This document shows, piece by piece, positions 11,076 through 22,124 of a DNA stretch of 64,000 nucleotides (the first letter of the stretch is position 1; every line of letters begins with the position of its first letter). Origin of the DNA: Malachius bipustulatus (lineage: Eukaryota; Arthropoda; Insecta; Coleoptera; Melyridae); contig OU342634.1 of assembly GCA_910589415.1 (NCBI GenBank), forward strand, positions 930,001 to 994,000, written 5' to 3'. Both the position numbers and the translations under genes were made by a program. A model generated the notes under the pieces. That model ran no database searches. It worked only from the letters and a program-made list of their open reading frames with translations, and was not told the DNA's origin.

Positions 11076-11959
11076 ATACAGAGTTATTCACGGTATACGC
11101 CTTGGAAGATTATGGCCGTGTCTCTGGATTTTAGGATCTTTTTATTTTTGGAGTGAATAGAGACCCGGCAGAGGTACCTTTTAAAATTATATTCATAATG
11201 TACAGGGTGTCCCAAAAGCATGAAACATATCAAAGTTATGTTTTTTTAAATAGAATGCTCCTGTGTTATTGCATTTTTAGATTATCTGAGAAGAAAAAAT
11301 AAGATTGGCTTTTACAGTTGGTGTTTAAATTCAGAAGTTTTTGAGTTATAAACAAGTGAAAATCGTCATTTTTCAAGTTCAAGGCCGTGTACAACGAAAA
11401 CGGTTCAAGATAGAGAAAAACGGCTTACATGTCCCTATTTTAACTTTTCATGTACTATCCTATGGTATAGAAACATTTGTATTTTCTTTGATTTTTTTAT
11501 TTGTCGACGCGTAGAGAAATCTCAGAATTTTTCAAATTTTTTATCACCCTGTATAAACATTTCATCTACATCATTGGATAGTACATGAAAAGTTAAAATA
11601 GGGACATGTAAGCCGTTTTTCTCTATCTTGAACCGTTTTCGTTGTACACGGCCTTGAACTTGAAAAATGACGATTTTCACTTGTTTATAACTCAAAAACT
11701 TCTGAATTTAAACACCAACTGTAAAAGCCAATCTTATTTTTTCTTCCCAGGCAATCCAAAAATGCAATAACATAGGAGCATTCCATTTAAAAAAACATAA
11801 CTTTGATATGTTTCATGCTTTTGGGACAGCCTGTACATTATGAATATAATTTTAAAACGTACCTCTGCGGGGTCTCTATCCACTCCAAAAATAAAAAGAT
11901 CCAAAAATCCAGAGGCACGGCCATAAACTTCCGTGGCGTATACCGTGAATAACCTGTAT
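11076..11959. repeat. fold-back MITE, ~400-bp arms
   Basis: Arms 11076-~11475 and ~11561-11959 are near-complete inverted copies of each other, starting ATACAGAGTTATTCACGG on the left with its complement on the right. The arms include ACAGGGTGTCCCAAAAGCAT and the GGGACATGTAAGCCG block. A spacer of under 100 bp separates them. There is no coding capacity. Pieces of the same family occur near 24,100 and at 27.43-27.90 kb. Confidence 0.88.
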
Positions 11960-13929
11960 CCCAACTAGCAAATTAAGTAACAGAATCTCTGTTGGAAGGT
12001 TATTTTACTTTGAATAAGTATAAAATACAAATATTATACCAAATTTATAACTTATAAGTGTGCAGTACTTCTAGCGACATTTTAGTAGTGCTAAAGGAGT
12101 ATTATCACCTAAAATGTATTACCCCATCGAGTATTTACTTTGAGGTAATTATGGAAAGTTTCGTCTAGCAAATTTTCACCTTATATGTATATGACTTGTA
12201 AGTATATGTAGCTTTACGGTTGATAACAGGTAACAAGATATAGTGAAAAGTTCTGGTCCGGTTACCCAATAAATAGGTACTATAAAGACTGTTTAACTAG
12301 TAAGTTCTTTTTATAAGTTATTGATACTTAGAATGAACTTCAATATCTACTTTGGAGTAAACAACCAACAAGTACAATTTTCAAGTTCTAGGTAAGTGTT
12401 TGTGATAGAGTGGAATCACCTGGAAGTATAATTCACTTGACTGAAAATACTATAAAGTACAGGTTTCCTCAAAAGTCTACTTTATGGTAAACTATACCAT
12501 GTAGTGCCATTATTATACCTACTTTGTGTGGTAGTAGTGGTAGATCAACTTGATCAGTCTGTTGGGAATAAAAATGGCTAATCAAGTGCGTGAAGGTCGA
12601 GTGGAACAAAAACGTCAGCCGTTCCTCCATTCATCCACATTTTATAGGAAAGTGATTCGAATAGTAGTAAATCTGCTATACCAGAGTTGATAACGTGAAA
12701 AACTATTTCACGTGACCAAGCAAAATAGTCAAACCAACCAGAATTTTGAAAGACAAAGTAGTGCGTCCTTCACAGTTACTCACAATTCCGATCCTGAAGA
12801 ACATGGTAACGAAAAAAATATTCTGGAGACTGAAGTCGCGTATTATGATGATGACGATGAGACATTATCAGATTTTATTCTTGAAGCAGAAAGAAATGAT
12901 GAATCTGTTGTAAACAAATTAACTTTTCACAACGACTAAGAGAATAGACAGTGATGCATAAGGTGTTCTCATATAAATATATTAATAAATAAATTACTTT
13001 AAAGTTAACTAATGTACGTATCATGTACTTACTTTAAAGTGCGGGATGCGGGATACTATCAAGTGCTTTATGTTAGCAACTGCAACTAACAAGTACACTT
13101 CTTATATTATATATGATATCGCCATGTTTGTAGTTGTTAAAATGGAAGCCATTATAGCCTTTAAATTATGTTCCCAAATAAAAAGCAAATGTTGATGTTT
13201 TAATTAATTTCGGAAGTCATCTTCGAGTATAGTTCGAGATCATTATCGAATATGTGTCTATACATTAACGAATTTTTAAGTTTCTTGCTTTAAAAAAATG
13301 TTTATATTATATGAAATAATTTTTTTATGTTAATTTTTTCTTTCAAATGAACTTTTTTCTCAAGCGCGTTGTAATTTTTCGAAGTATAACTCACATGTTT
13401 GTCAGTAAGTCAACGTGCGTTTAACAATTTTCCCTACCGGTGAGCTATTGTCGCGAATGTAAATTTCAATATAAGTACCTATTAACTAAGTACTATTTCT
13501 ACTAGGTATACTTATAATATTTGTGACTAGACCATATTTTGTTGAAAGTGACGATGTCGATCGAGACAGAAGTAAAGAGCAGCTACAGTTACATAGCTTC
13601 TTTGTAAAGTTGAATAGAAACAAACAACCAGAACGGAGATAGACATATTATTAGGCCACTCCTCATTTTATTCAAGTAACTTTAAAGTATAAATTCCTAA
13701 ACCAGAACGTTACTGTTACTAATTTTTTACCTGTTTTGTTAGTGCATTGAACAGTAAACTCTACCTAAAAAATACCAAACAAAGACTTGAAATTATTCCC
13801 CATTTTGGTAGAATTTACTTCTCAAATATGGAAATAAGACGGTACTACTCCTAGTACTTTGAACTTACAGGTAGTAAGGTATTTCCGTAGGAATTAAATA
13901 CGGAAATAGAACTTATTTTGCTAGTTGGG
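11960..13929. mobile_element. DNA element with CCCAACTAGCAAA termini
   Basis: The left terminus CCCAACTAGCAAATTAAGT faces its complement ACTTATTTTGCTAGTTGGG at 13,911-13,929. The flanks are AT on both sides (or TA if one more base is counted in the terminus), suggesting a 2-bp target duplication. Inside are many diverged copies of a TACTTTRRRGTA-like palindrome and one acidic open frame (12712-12939). I cannot assign the superfamily. A similar terminus (CCCAGGCAGCACA) is seen on the 33.04-35.77 kb element. Confidence 0.65.
12712..12939 (+). CDS. acidic 75-aa hypothetical protein inside the CCCAACTAGC element
   Basis: This short open frame is more mixed in base composition than its surroundings. 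The first third is Gln/Asn/Ser-rich, the middle has AYYDDDDETLSDFILEAE, and the end is NKLTFHND before TAA. I recognise no domain. A smaller open frame just upstream (12573-12692, beginning MANQVREGR) is in another frame, so the two may be exons or remains of one transposon protein. It may equally be chance. The position inside terminal inverted repeats favours a transposon-encoded fragment. Confidence 0.3.
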   Translation: MTKQNSQTNQNFERQSSASFTVTHNSDPEEHGNEKNILETEVAYYDDDDETLSDFILEAERNDESVVNKLTFHND

Positions 13930-13939
13930 ATATTTAGAA

Positions 13940-14855
13940 CAGTTCGTTTGGTTATTAATATCTCCAGGGCAGCGCTACCTTGATGGTTTACAACTTTGAT
14001 TATCTAAGTATCTACCCAAGTATATTGTTAAATTGAAATTATAATAACCGGCTATAATAAGCAGATTCGGCTGTGGTGAAATAAGAAACGTTCCTACCTT
14101 AATCGACCGCTTGTACATGAGCAAAACCCCAAGGGAAGGGGGTGGCCGTGGCATGGGGCGTAGTTGGAATGGCCCGGATCAAGCGATCAGCCTATCAAGA
14201 GTAGCCTCCTTCTGGTGCAGACGCTGCTGATACCGTGTGATTGGATAGGACCAGGTGTTCGGCCAACTAGTGGACTCACCGGAGCTCGAGACGAAGTCTT
14301 CACAGGGACCCAAAATTTAACGGTACACAGGAAAAAAAAACTCCCTAGTTTGAGATGGTTGAAAAAACTTGAGATGGTTTATGACACACAGAACAGCTTA
14401 TTTATCCCTTTTCAGGAATGGTTCCTTTAACTACCCTTAAAACCAAGGACTACCTATAAGTGAAACCAATTCTCGTGAGGCTTACTAAAATCCCCGAAGG
14501 TACAATAAAAAAAAAAAATTGATTCATAAGGCTAACACTACGCTGCTATGGTCGATTTGCCAACAGTAAAAATAGGTGTTAGTTGAGTACTGAAAAATCT
14601 CCAAGAATGAATATAAAATTACAATTATTCATCCCAATTATCTCTTGCAGATAACACTGATAAATATTCTAATACAGAGCTGAATTAAATGAACTTTCTA
14701 GCAAGGAAAATGAATGAAATAAGACCCGGGAGAGAAAATAAAATAACTGCCATACTTTCAAGGTGTATAGGTGGTCTTCTCTATTTAAAACTGTAACTTT
14801 AATATTTCCTAACAAAACAAAATAAATGGTGACAAAACAAAAGTGTCACAAAACC
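13940..14855 (+). repeat. dispersed ~0.9-1.1 kb repeat, copy 1
   Basis: From GAACAGTTCGTTTGGTTATT to about AAAAGTGTCAC (14,855) this block aligns along nearly its whole length with 53,155-54,290. Shared landmarks include GGGGGTGGCCGTG, GGCGTAGTTGGAATGGC and CTACCTATAAGTGAAACCA. Copy 1 lacks a ~100-bp stretch present in copy 2. Its left end is cut by the CCCAACTAGC element. It has no coding capacity. The family is unassigned; it abuts an R1-type LINE here and lies in a jockey-type LINE at 53 kb. Confidence 0.75.
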
Positions 14856-16480
14856 AAAAGAGCCCCAGGACCGGACCGCATCCATCCAGAAAAAATTAAA
14901 ATTGCAGTAGGTATATGTCCCGAGATATATCTGGAAATATATAACCAGTTCCCGAAGGATCAAAGCTTTCCAGCCGACTGGAAAGAAGCCAAAGTTATTC
15001 TACTTTGAAAGGTCAAGGAGCTACTAAAGGTATCCTAATATAGGCTTATCTGCCTCCTGAACTTAATAGGAAAACTATACGAAGCCTTGATAAAGCAAAG
15101 ACTCGAAGATCGAACACTAAGGCCATCGAAAAGCTGCTGAAGCTTGTGAAGAGGCCTGGAGGCATTGTATTGATATCCCCTTATTCGGTAGTGGTGTGTG
15201 GTGAATATATGAAGAAATGAAGAACATCATCGACAGCTACTTGTCAAGCAGGAAAATAACGCTGGGTACCGGCGTTGGCATAGGTGTAAATGCGGGTGTT
15301 CGCTAGAGATCCATACTCTGGACGGCCTCCTGGCCAAGGAACTTACCGAAGGCTGCCCAACAATTGCATTCACCGACGACCTAGCAGTAGTAGTCGAGGC
15401 CGATAATGCTAAGGATCTAGTACATAGAGTGGAGGAGTCGTCAAACATGGTGGGGACATGGATGGAGAATCGCGAACTCCAGATGGCGCCTTAAAAAACA
15501 GAGGATATAATCTTGAAAGCACCCCGGAAAAGGAACCATCTGGAATTTACGATCAAGAAGGTGAAAATAAAACCACAGAAGAATCATTTATCTGGTGGTT
15601 GTGATTGACATAAATTAATCTTTGGACACCACGTCCAATATGTTACAAAGAAGATGGAAGAAAGACGGCATCACTTTCCAGATTAACGCCCAACATAGGA
15701 GGATCAGGTAGCTTAAACACAGCCCTCTATGTTCCCCCAATAAACCTACTTATCCAGGAGAGCAAGCAAAAGAATTTACGATGCGAGGGGCGTAAATGCC
15801 AGGCATATCCGTGCAACCAAACGTGCGGAGGCATTAAAAATATTGTATGGCTGTGGTAAAGCTCAATTGTCAGAAGTTTTCAAGTAGCCTCAACGACATC
15901 TGACGTAACCTATCAACTGCTGTGAAGCAGCCGGGACCCTCTTTTTAACGTACCTCCCGTAGCACGATCGGTCACGGAACTTTTTTTACCACTATAATTG
16001 GTCCCATCCAAGTACTGACCAAACAAATCCATGCTGCCCTTTGGAGATCGTTTGACCGAAACTATACCAGTTTGGCTATTGTGATCGATTGAGAAGAAAA
16101 AAAATACGGAGACATTGAGAAGGTGGCATATGGAGTGGGAAGGGAAGTCAACAACAGTTGGAAGATGGACGAAGACTGATAAGAAACTTCGTAAACTGGG
16201 CAAACTGCAACAAAGTTTTTGTCGGGGCATGGTAGTTTTGGCACTTACCTAAAAAGGATTGGAAAGAGAGATGGGACTAACTGCCCCTACTGTCGGGAAC
16301 AGGACGATCCCGAACACGCTGTGTTGAAATGTCACAGATAGGATAGTGAAAGATGAACCCTGGCGATCGAACTAGGAGAGGAGATAGAGAGAGCGAACAT
16401 CGTCGAGATGATGGAACGATGATGATGAAGCCCGGGCATGGAACGCCATCCTCGCGTTCATAGGACAAGTCATGAGGGAA
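14835..16480 (+). pseudogene. decayed R1-type LINE reverse transcriptase and C-terminus
   Basis: Pieces of one ORF2 appear in order but in shifting frames. They are an RT entry motif (APGPDRIHPEKIK) at ~14,855, then ADWKEAKVILL, ICLLNLIGKLYEALIKQRLE near 15,045, and a YLSSRKITL block near 15,240. The catalytic block AFTDDLAVVV (normally xADD) is near 15,373. The C-terminal domain follows to about 16,480, with a Cys/His remnant near 16,290-16,340. The order and motifs match the R1 clade. At least ten frameshifts or stops are present. The N-terminal endonuclease and ORF1 are missing; the sequence before 14,855 is the dispersed repeat. Confidence 0.75.
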
Positions 16481-16809
16481 AGGGAGAGTAAAGAGCGAAC
16501 GTGAAAAACTACCCAGATCCATGTGAAAAAAGAATGACAGAGAACTCACAAGAGGATGAAACCACAGACGACGTATGTACTGATACAAGCCGCATCAAAG
16601 GCGTTCCCAGTACCTACGGCAACCACTACCTGTGGCAGCCGGGGGAAGAACCACACCGGAGCGTCCATGATGGATTTCCCCTCCACCACAAAAAAGGTCA
16701 GGTCAGAGCCCGCCCCTATCCACCTCATTTGACTGATAACGAGACGTCCGAAGTGAACGTACTGAACGCAAAAAATATTTCTTTTACCGAAAAGATATTT
16801 TAAGTTTTA

Positions 16810-17700
16810 GTTTTTTAAATTTTAAGTTTTTGCTGAAAGTATTATCCTTAGAATAACCTTTGGAACAATGTATAACAAGTGTGGGGTCGCTACTAAAAAA
16901 GATTATTCTTTAAAATTGTTTAATCATTGTAAATTTTTCTAAAGGGTTGGACAACGAAAGACAGGAAAGTTGCTCGTCTCTTCATAATAGATTAATCCGA
17001 AATAAAGAATTAAAATGAACTCGGGAAGGCGAATAAAAATATCTGAATTTATTCCAGCATAAAAATACGAGTATAAAGCAATTCCCAAGACTTCATTGTA
17101 TTTTCAATTCTATTATGCTTCAAGAGCAGATTTTTGATCGTTGAATATAAAAAATTCAAAGTTCTTTGGCTTCATCGACAACAACATTTCCCGCCAGGAT
17201 TCAATAGGTACACATCCTGTTCCTGAACGTCGGCGGCGATGATCATAATCCAGACCCAAGCTTCAAACTTTAACGACTCCCTCTTGTCCTCCCCGCTCTC
17301 TGGTTACATTAATGAACCTTTTCTCCTGCCACGTTGCGTTGTACTCCTGGATAATAAATAGCCCTTCTGTTTTGAGAGTTAGTTTATTTAGGATTCTAAC
17401 TAGGCAGCCTTTACGTCCACGGATACACGTCTGGGATATTATTCATTCAAGATAATCTCAATGCCTTGTACTGTGCTATAAGAGTACGCTATTGTTTTGA
17501 GAAATGATTGACAGAAAATCTAGAACTTTGTTTCAGGCAGATTAGCAACGCATGATTTGTTGTCTCAAAACTAATATTCATTTTGAAGTGGTTAATTATT
17601 CACAGTCACTTTTCTGAGTGAAGATTTAGTTTTATGAGTCTTAAGTTTGTAAGATGTACGGTTTATGCAATTAACTACAGCAGTCGATCGATATATTCAA
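16810..17700. other. AT-rich spacer between two LINEs
   Basis: No gene or repeat structure was identified. A mixed-composition patch around 17,200-17,420 has no open frame of note. Confidence 0.5.
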
Positions 17701-17708
17701 TTATTCAG

Positions 17709-17740
<32 letters not shown>
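17709..17740. repeat. (TAA)n microsatellite, target of the R4-type LINE
   Basis: About ten uninterrupted ATA/TAA units end exactly where the LINE 5' end (CCGTGTGGAGTGG) begins. TAA units resume at the LINE 3' end (22,121 onward). Confidence 0.9.
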
Positions 17741-17825
17741 CCGTGTGGAGTGGTCTGTCTCCCATCGGACGCGTCCCCAGGTGGCGGATAGGGGAAAGCC
17801 CTCACCGACCTCAATCGGCGGGTAG

Positions 17826-20800
17826 ATGGGAAATAAAATACCATCCGCGGACCAAAACAGACAACACCTTCATGAAAGTGCAATGAAAAACCAAATAGCC
17901 TCGGATAAAAACGACGTAAACGGGACCAGGGTGACACCTGGTACCGCGTCCGGTAGGAGATTAGAGGTATCTTCGACCGTTATCATGCGAAATCCTCAAC
18001 CAACATCCAATACCCAACAGACATTCAAGATCCACGAAATCAAGGGAGACGGCAATTGCTTATTTAGATCAGTCAGCCTAGTGCTGTACAAAACACAAGA
18101 AGAACACCAGAAGGTACGATATAAAGCAGTCGGCTATATTAGACAGAAATGGAAAGAAATCAAACACCATCTAGTGATATCAGACTCGGAACTAAAAAAT
18201 GAAAGAAGTTATTGCTACAATATGAAACAAGATAGAACTTTCGGCACTAGTGTAGAAATACTCGCCCTATCAGAGCTACATGAAATAAACTTCAAAATCT
18301 ATACTGAAGGAAGAAGAACAGCAGCAAAGACTTTCATTACTAACCAAGAGCCAACGGTAATAAGCAAGAAGAACCATCCACATGACGTACACTTGCTACT
18401 ATCAGGAAACATAGAAAATGGACACTTCGAAGTTCTGGAACCTATTCCCTGTCATACCATCCAAGATAATACTTCTAAAAATCTGAAGAACGAGATTGTA
18501 AGACAGACACTAATCGAGAAAACCAAAAGACAACCGATCACTGACAGAAAAAAGGTTGATAAACTCAACATCAAACTCAACGAAGAACAAAAAGGAAACC
18601 AAAAACAAGAGCGAATCAAATGGACACAAAAAGAATATCGAGAAATCATGTGGTGCTATCTTTACATCCTAGACAAGACCGGAACAGGCAACCTGAAGGA
18701 GATTTTTAACCTGTGGCAGAGGCGAAATCCCGATTCAAAGCGAAATCTCAACCCAAACACACTGGCAACACAGAGAAGATTTATACAAGATAATAACAAA
18801 GTTAAGGAAGAAGATATAAAGGAAATCAAAAAGGAAATACGAATCACAATCAACAAGGAATCCGCAAACATGAAAGAAACAGTAATGACTGAAGATATTA
18901 TATTTGAAAAACCAACAACCATAACAAACACGGAACAGAACGAGGGAAACAACGATAGACAAAAGGAAACCCAAACTGAACATTATCTAGCGGAGGACTC
19001 ACAAAATATAATTGAAACATTAAAAGGAGAAATCCTAACCAACCTAAAAAAAAACAACATAGATGAGTCTATCATGAGAACACCACTAAGGAGGATAAAT
19101 AATAATGAGAAGACGAAACGACTAATTCATTCTGTGAATAAAGCTGTGAAAGAAATCATCAACACAAACTCAGATGAATACAAAAACATTACGAGTTTAA
19201 ACAACCTGACTTACGCAACAGCAAAGACAGTCGAAAATATCATAATTCCTGAAAACTATAAAACTGGAATAAGGAACAGTAACAACAAAGAAGAAGAACC
19301 ACCTTGGAAGAGACGAATACAAACAAAGATTGGAAATCTCAGGAAAGATCTATCCTTTCTTAAGGAAATACAAAAACCAGAACTCACCAGGCATTTGAAA
19401 GAAAAGAAGAAAGAACTCTACAAAAAATACCTAATCAAAAATAGCAAAGATTATGCAAGAATAACGGAGAAACTGAAACAGAAAGTGAAAGCCAAAGCAT
19501 ACAGAATTAAAAGATATACAGAAAGAAGCACCCAATACCAGCAGAACAAACAATTTAGAGAAAACGCTGGCAAATTCTATAATAATATGCTAGGCAAAAA
19601 GAAAAACATCACTGAAGAAACACCCACCGAAGAAGAAATAGAAAAATATTGGAAAGGTATATGGGAAGAGGAAAGGATACACAATAGATCAGCAGAATGG
19701 ATTGAAAAGGAATACGAAAAGACATCTAGTATAAAAAGAATGGAATGGCCTGAAATCAACGAGAACGAATTGAACACTACATTAAGTAATACCTCGAACT
19801 GGAAAGCATCAGGACCTGATGGCATACCAAACTTTTGGTTAAAAAATCTGGAATCTTTGCATGGAAGCATCACACACGCATTCAATAACATGATTAATGA
19901 AAAGCAAAACATTCCAAAATGGCTGACGAAGGGCAAAACATATTTAATCGCCAAAAGTGAAAAAACCAATCTGCCCCAAAATTTCCGACCGATATGCTGT
20001 CTTAACAACATGTACAAAATATTGACAAAAATAATATCAGAACGACTATACGAGCATCTCAATGTAAACAAACTACTCCCAGATGAGCAAAGAGGTTGCG
20101 TGAAAAATTCTTACGGTTGCAAAGATCACCTTCTTACCAGTAACATGATCCAAAAAGATTGCAAAGAAAATCGCAAAACCCTATCAATAGCCTGGATAGA
20201 TTACAGGAAAGCGTATGATAGAATACCTCATAGCTGGATAATAGAAGCATTAAACATCTACAAGACCTCGCCAAAATTACTATCATTCATAACAAGAACC
20301 ATGACTAATTGGAATATTGACCTCCACTTGTCAACTGGGAATACAAACCTCACAGTGAAAAATATCCGCATTAAAACTGGAATATACCAGGGAGATTCCT
20401 TATCTCCGTTGCTGTTCTGCATGTCACTCTTTCCCCTGAGCTCCATCCTTAAAGAATCAGACACAGGATACAAATGCAGAAACGAGAAAGAAAAAATAAA
20501 CCACTTGTTATACGTAGATGACCTCAAACTCATAGCCAAAAACGAAGAAGAACTAACCAAACAACTACAAAAAGTAAAAAAATTTAGCGATGACATACAC
20601 ATGCAGTTTGGACTGGACAAATGCGCTAAGGCCTCATTCATCAAGGGAAAAATTAACATCAGAGAAAATATCAACTTGAATGAGACAACAACTATCAGAG
20701 CATTAGAACAACATGATATATACAAGTACCTAGGGATGGAAGAACACGAGGGAATCCAGCAAAAGAAGATGAAAAAGAAACTTACAGCAGAATACTACCG

Positions 20801-22028
20801 GAGAATAAGAAGTATCCTAAAAACAGAATTGAATGCAAAAAACAAAGTAACAGCCATAACAACACTAGCAATACCTGTAATACAATATAGTTTCGGTATT
20901 ATCAAATGGACAATGGCTGAAATTAGGAAAATGGACCGGCAAACTCGTAAACTTCTAACTATGTATGGAGCACTGCATCCAAAATCAGACATTGATAGAT
21001 TATATCTACCACGGAAATCAGGAGGAAGAGGTATGCAAAGCATCGAGATCAGCCACAGCATTGCAACCACAGGACTCAACAAATACCTAGAACTAAAGAA
21101 GACAGACAAATACATGAGTATGGTACACAGACAAATGACCATGAACAATTCTCAAGATGCAACAGATGATAAGACGGACTCAGACCACCCCAATGAACCT
21201 GAAACAAAAAGGGTTAAAAAGATCAAACAAAGTATGAAACAGGAGAAAAGAAGGGAACTGAAGCAAAAATGGATGGACAAACCTCTACATGGACAAATTG
21301 CTAGAGAAGCTGAAAAAGAAACAATCAACTCAAATGCAACATGGGAATGGCTCAACAAATCAAACCTGAAAGCAGAAACTGAAGCATTAATCACTGCATG
21401 CCAAGAACAAGCTATAGCCACCAACTACATGAAGGCAAAGATCATGAAAACAACCACCGACCAAAAATGCAGACTCTGCCGAAGCCACAACGAAACAATA
21501 CATCATCTGATATCCGGATGCCCCATACTTGCCAAGAAAGCTTATTTGGAGCGTCACAATACAATTGCCGCACGTCTACACTGGAACATCTGCAGGGAAT
21601 ATGGTATAAAAGTTAATGACAAGTGGTACAAACACACCCCAGACCCAGTTATTGACACTCCCAACATCACCATCATATGGGATACTCAAGTTGAAAGCGA
21701 TCGAACCATATTAGCAAACAAGCCAGATATTATAATCAAGAACAAGAAACTAAGAACTTGTATACTTGTAGATGTAGCAGTACCTTCAGATTATAATATC
21801 ATACAGAAAGAAGCTGAGAAAAAACTAAAGTATAAAGATCTCCAGATTGAAATACAACGATTATGGCAAATGAAAACAACGGTAGTGCCAGTCGTTATAG
21901 GAGCCACAGGACTTGTATCATATACAACATGTGAAGCCATCAAAAATCTCCCTGGAAAACATAACCTGATGATAATGCAGATGTCGGCTCTGTTGGGCAC
22001 TGCTCATATATTACGTAAAGTACTATAA
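17826..22028 (+). CDS. OTU protease, reverse transcriptase and REL endonuclease polyprotein (R4 clade)
   Basis: This 1400-residue ORF begins at the first ATG after the element's 5' end. Residues ~66-205 form an OTU-type cysteine protease: GDGNCLFRS holds Asp75 and Cys78, and the His of GHFEVLEP is His200. OTU enzymes usually remove ubiquitin; a role in protecting or processing the element is inference. Residues ~262-325 (WTQKEY...LATQRRFI) resemble the Myb-like DNA-binding segment of this clade. The reverse transcriptase spans ~650-1000, with ASGPDGIPNFWLK, GDSLSPLLF and the catalytic YVDD (896-899). A CCHC knuckle follows (Cys1215, Cys1218, His1227, Cys1232). Then comes the restriction-like endonuclease: KPD (Asp1301) and LVDVAVPSD (Asp1316, Asp1322). 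All key residues are present and no stop interrupts the frame, so it may encode active protein. The coding strand is strongly A-rich. The catalytic order is that of the R2/R4 group; the WYKH and AHILRKVL strings point to R4. Confidence 0.9.
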   Translation: MGNKIPSADQNRQHLHESAMKNQIASDKNDVNGTRVTPGTASGRRLEVSSTVIMRNPQPTSNTQQTFKIHEIKGDGNCLFRSVSLVLYKTQEEHQKVRYKAVGYIRQKWKEIKHHLVISDSELKNERSYCYNMKQDRTFGTSVEILALSELHEINFKIYTEGRRTAAKTFITNQEPTVISKKNHPHDVHLLLSGNIENGHFEVLEPIPCHTIQDNTSKNLKNEIVRQTLIEKTKRQPITDRKKVDKLNIKLNEEQKGNQKQERIKWTQKEYREIMWCYLYILDKTGTGNLKEIFNLWQRRNPDSKRNLNPNTLATQRRFIQDNNKVKEEDIKEIKKEIRITINKESANMKETVMTEDIIFEKPTTITNTEQNEGNNDRQKETQTEHYLAEDSQNIIETLKGEILTNLKKNNIDESIMRTPLRRINNNEKTKRLIHSVNKAVKEIINTNSDEYKNITSLNNLTYATAKTVENIIIPENYKTGIRNSNNKEEEPPWKRRIQTKIGNLRKDLSFLKEIQKPELTRHLKEKKKELYKKYLIKNSKDYARITEKLKQKVKAKAYRIKRYTERSTQYQQNKQFRENAGKFYNNMLGKKKNITEETPTEEEIEKYWKGIWEEERIHNRSAEWIEKEYEKTSSIKRMEWPEINENELNTTLSNTSNWKASGPDGIPNFWLKNLESLHGSITHAFNNMINEKQNIPKWLTKGKTYLIAKSEKTNLPQNFRPICCLNNMYKILTKIISERLYEHLNVNKLLPDEQRGCVKNSYGCKDHLLTSNMIQKDCKENRKTLSIAWIDYRKAYDRIPHSWIIEALNIYKTSPKLLSFITRTMTNWNIDLHLSTGNTNLTVKNIRIKTGIYQGDSLSPLLFCMSLFPLSSILKESDTGYKCRNEKEKINHLLYVDDLKLIAKNEEELTKQLQKVKKFSDDIHMQFGLDKCAKASFIKGKINIRENINLNETTTIRALEQHDIYKYLGMEEHEGIQQKKMKKKLTAEYYRRIRSILKTELNAKNKVTAITTLAIPVIQYSFGIIKWTMAEIRKMDRQTRKLLTMYGALHPKSDIDRLYLPRKSGGRGMQSIEISHSIATTGLNKYLELKKTDKYMSMVHRQMTMNNSQDATDDKTDSDHPNEPETKRVKKIKQSMKQEKRRELKQKWMDKPLHGQIAREAEKETINSNATWEWLNKSNLKAETEALITACQEQAIATNYMKAKIMKTTTDQKCRLCRSHNETIHHLISGCPILAKKAYLERHNTIAARLHWNICREYGIKVNDKWYKHTPDPVIDTPNITIIWDTQVESDRTILANKPDIIIKNKKLRTCILVDVAVPSDYNIIQKEAEKKLKYKDLQIEIQRLWQMKTTVVPVVIGATGLVSYTTCEAIKNLPGKHNLMIMQMSALLGTAHILRKVL

Positions 22029-22040
22029 CAAGAAAGAAAG

Positions 22041-22108
22041 GAAGAGATACCCTAGGTACAAGGTTTGCACCCGGTACCTCTTCGACAAAACCATAGCAGA
22101 AAGCTATG
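22041..22108 (+). promoter_or_regulatory. two hairpins in the LINE 3' UTR
   Basis: GAAGAGATACC (22,041-22,051) pairs with GGTACCTCTTC (22,073-22,083) apart from one A-C position. Next, CATAGC (22,092-22,097) pairs with GCTATG (22,103-22,108) over a 5-nt loop. Together they occupy most of the 92-bp 3' UTR. In R2-group elements the protein recognises 3' UTR structure to prime reverse transcription; that role here is inferred. Confidence 0.6.
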
Positions 22109-22124
22109 AGATACCCCAGAAATA

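Larger units (their letters stand above)
17741..22120 (+). mobile_element. full-length R4/Dong-type LINE in a TAA repeat
   Basis: The 5' UTR is about 85 bp (17,741-17,825), followed by one 1400-codon ORF with no lesion, then a ~92-bp 3' UTR with two hairpins. There is no poly(A); the 3' end runs directly into TAA repeats, as does the 5' end. TAA-repeat insertion is the known habit of Dong within the R4 clade. The intact ORF and ends suggest a recent insertion. Confidence 0.88.

Noticed and set aside
16501..16803. 100-codon open frame after the R1-type relic
   Set aside because: No recognisable domain and it overlaps degraded LINE C-terminal and 3' sequence; likely chance.
19577..20071. 164-codon minus-strand frame opposite the R4-type ORF
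   Set aside because: Antisense shadow of an A-rich coding strand; hydrophobic because the complement of AAA/GAA codons is TTT/TTC.
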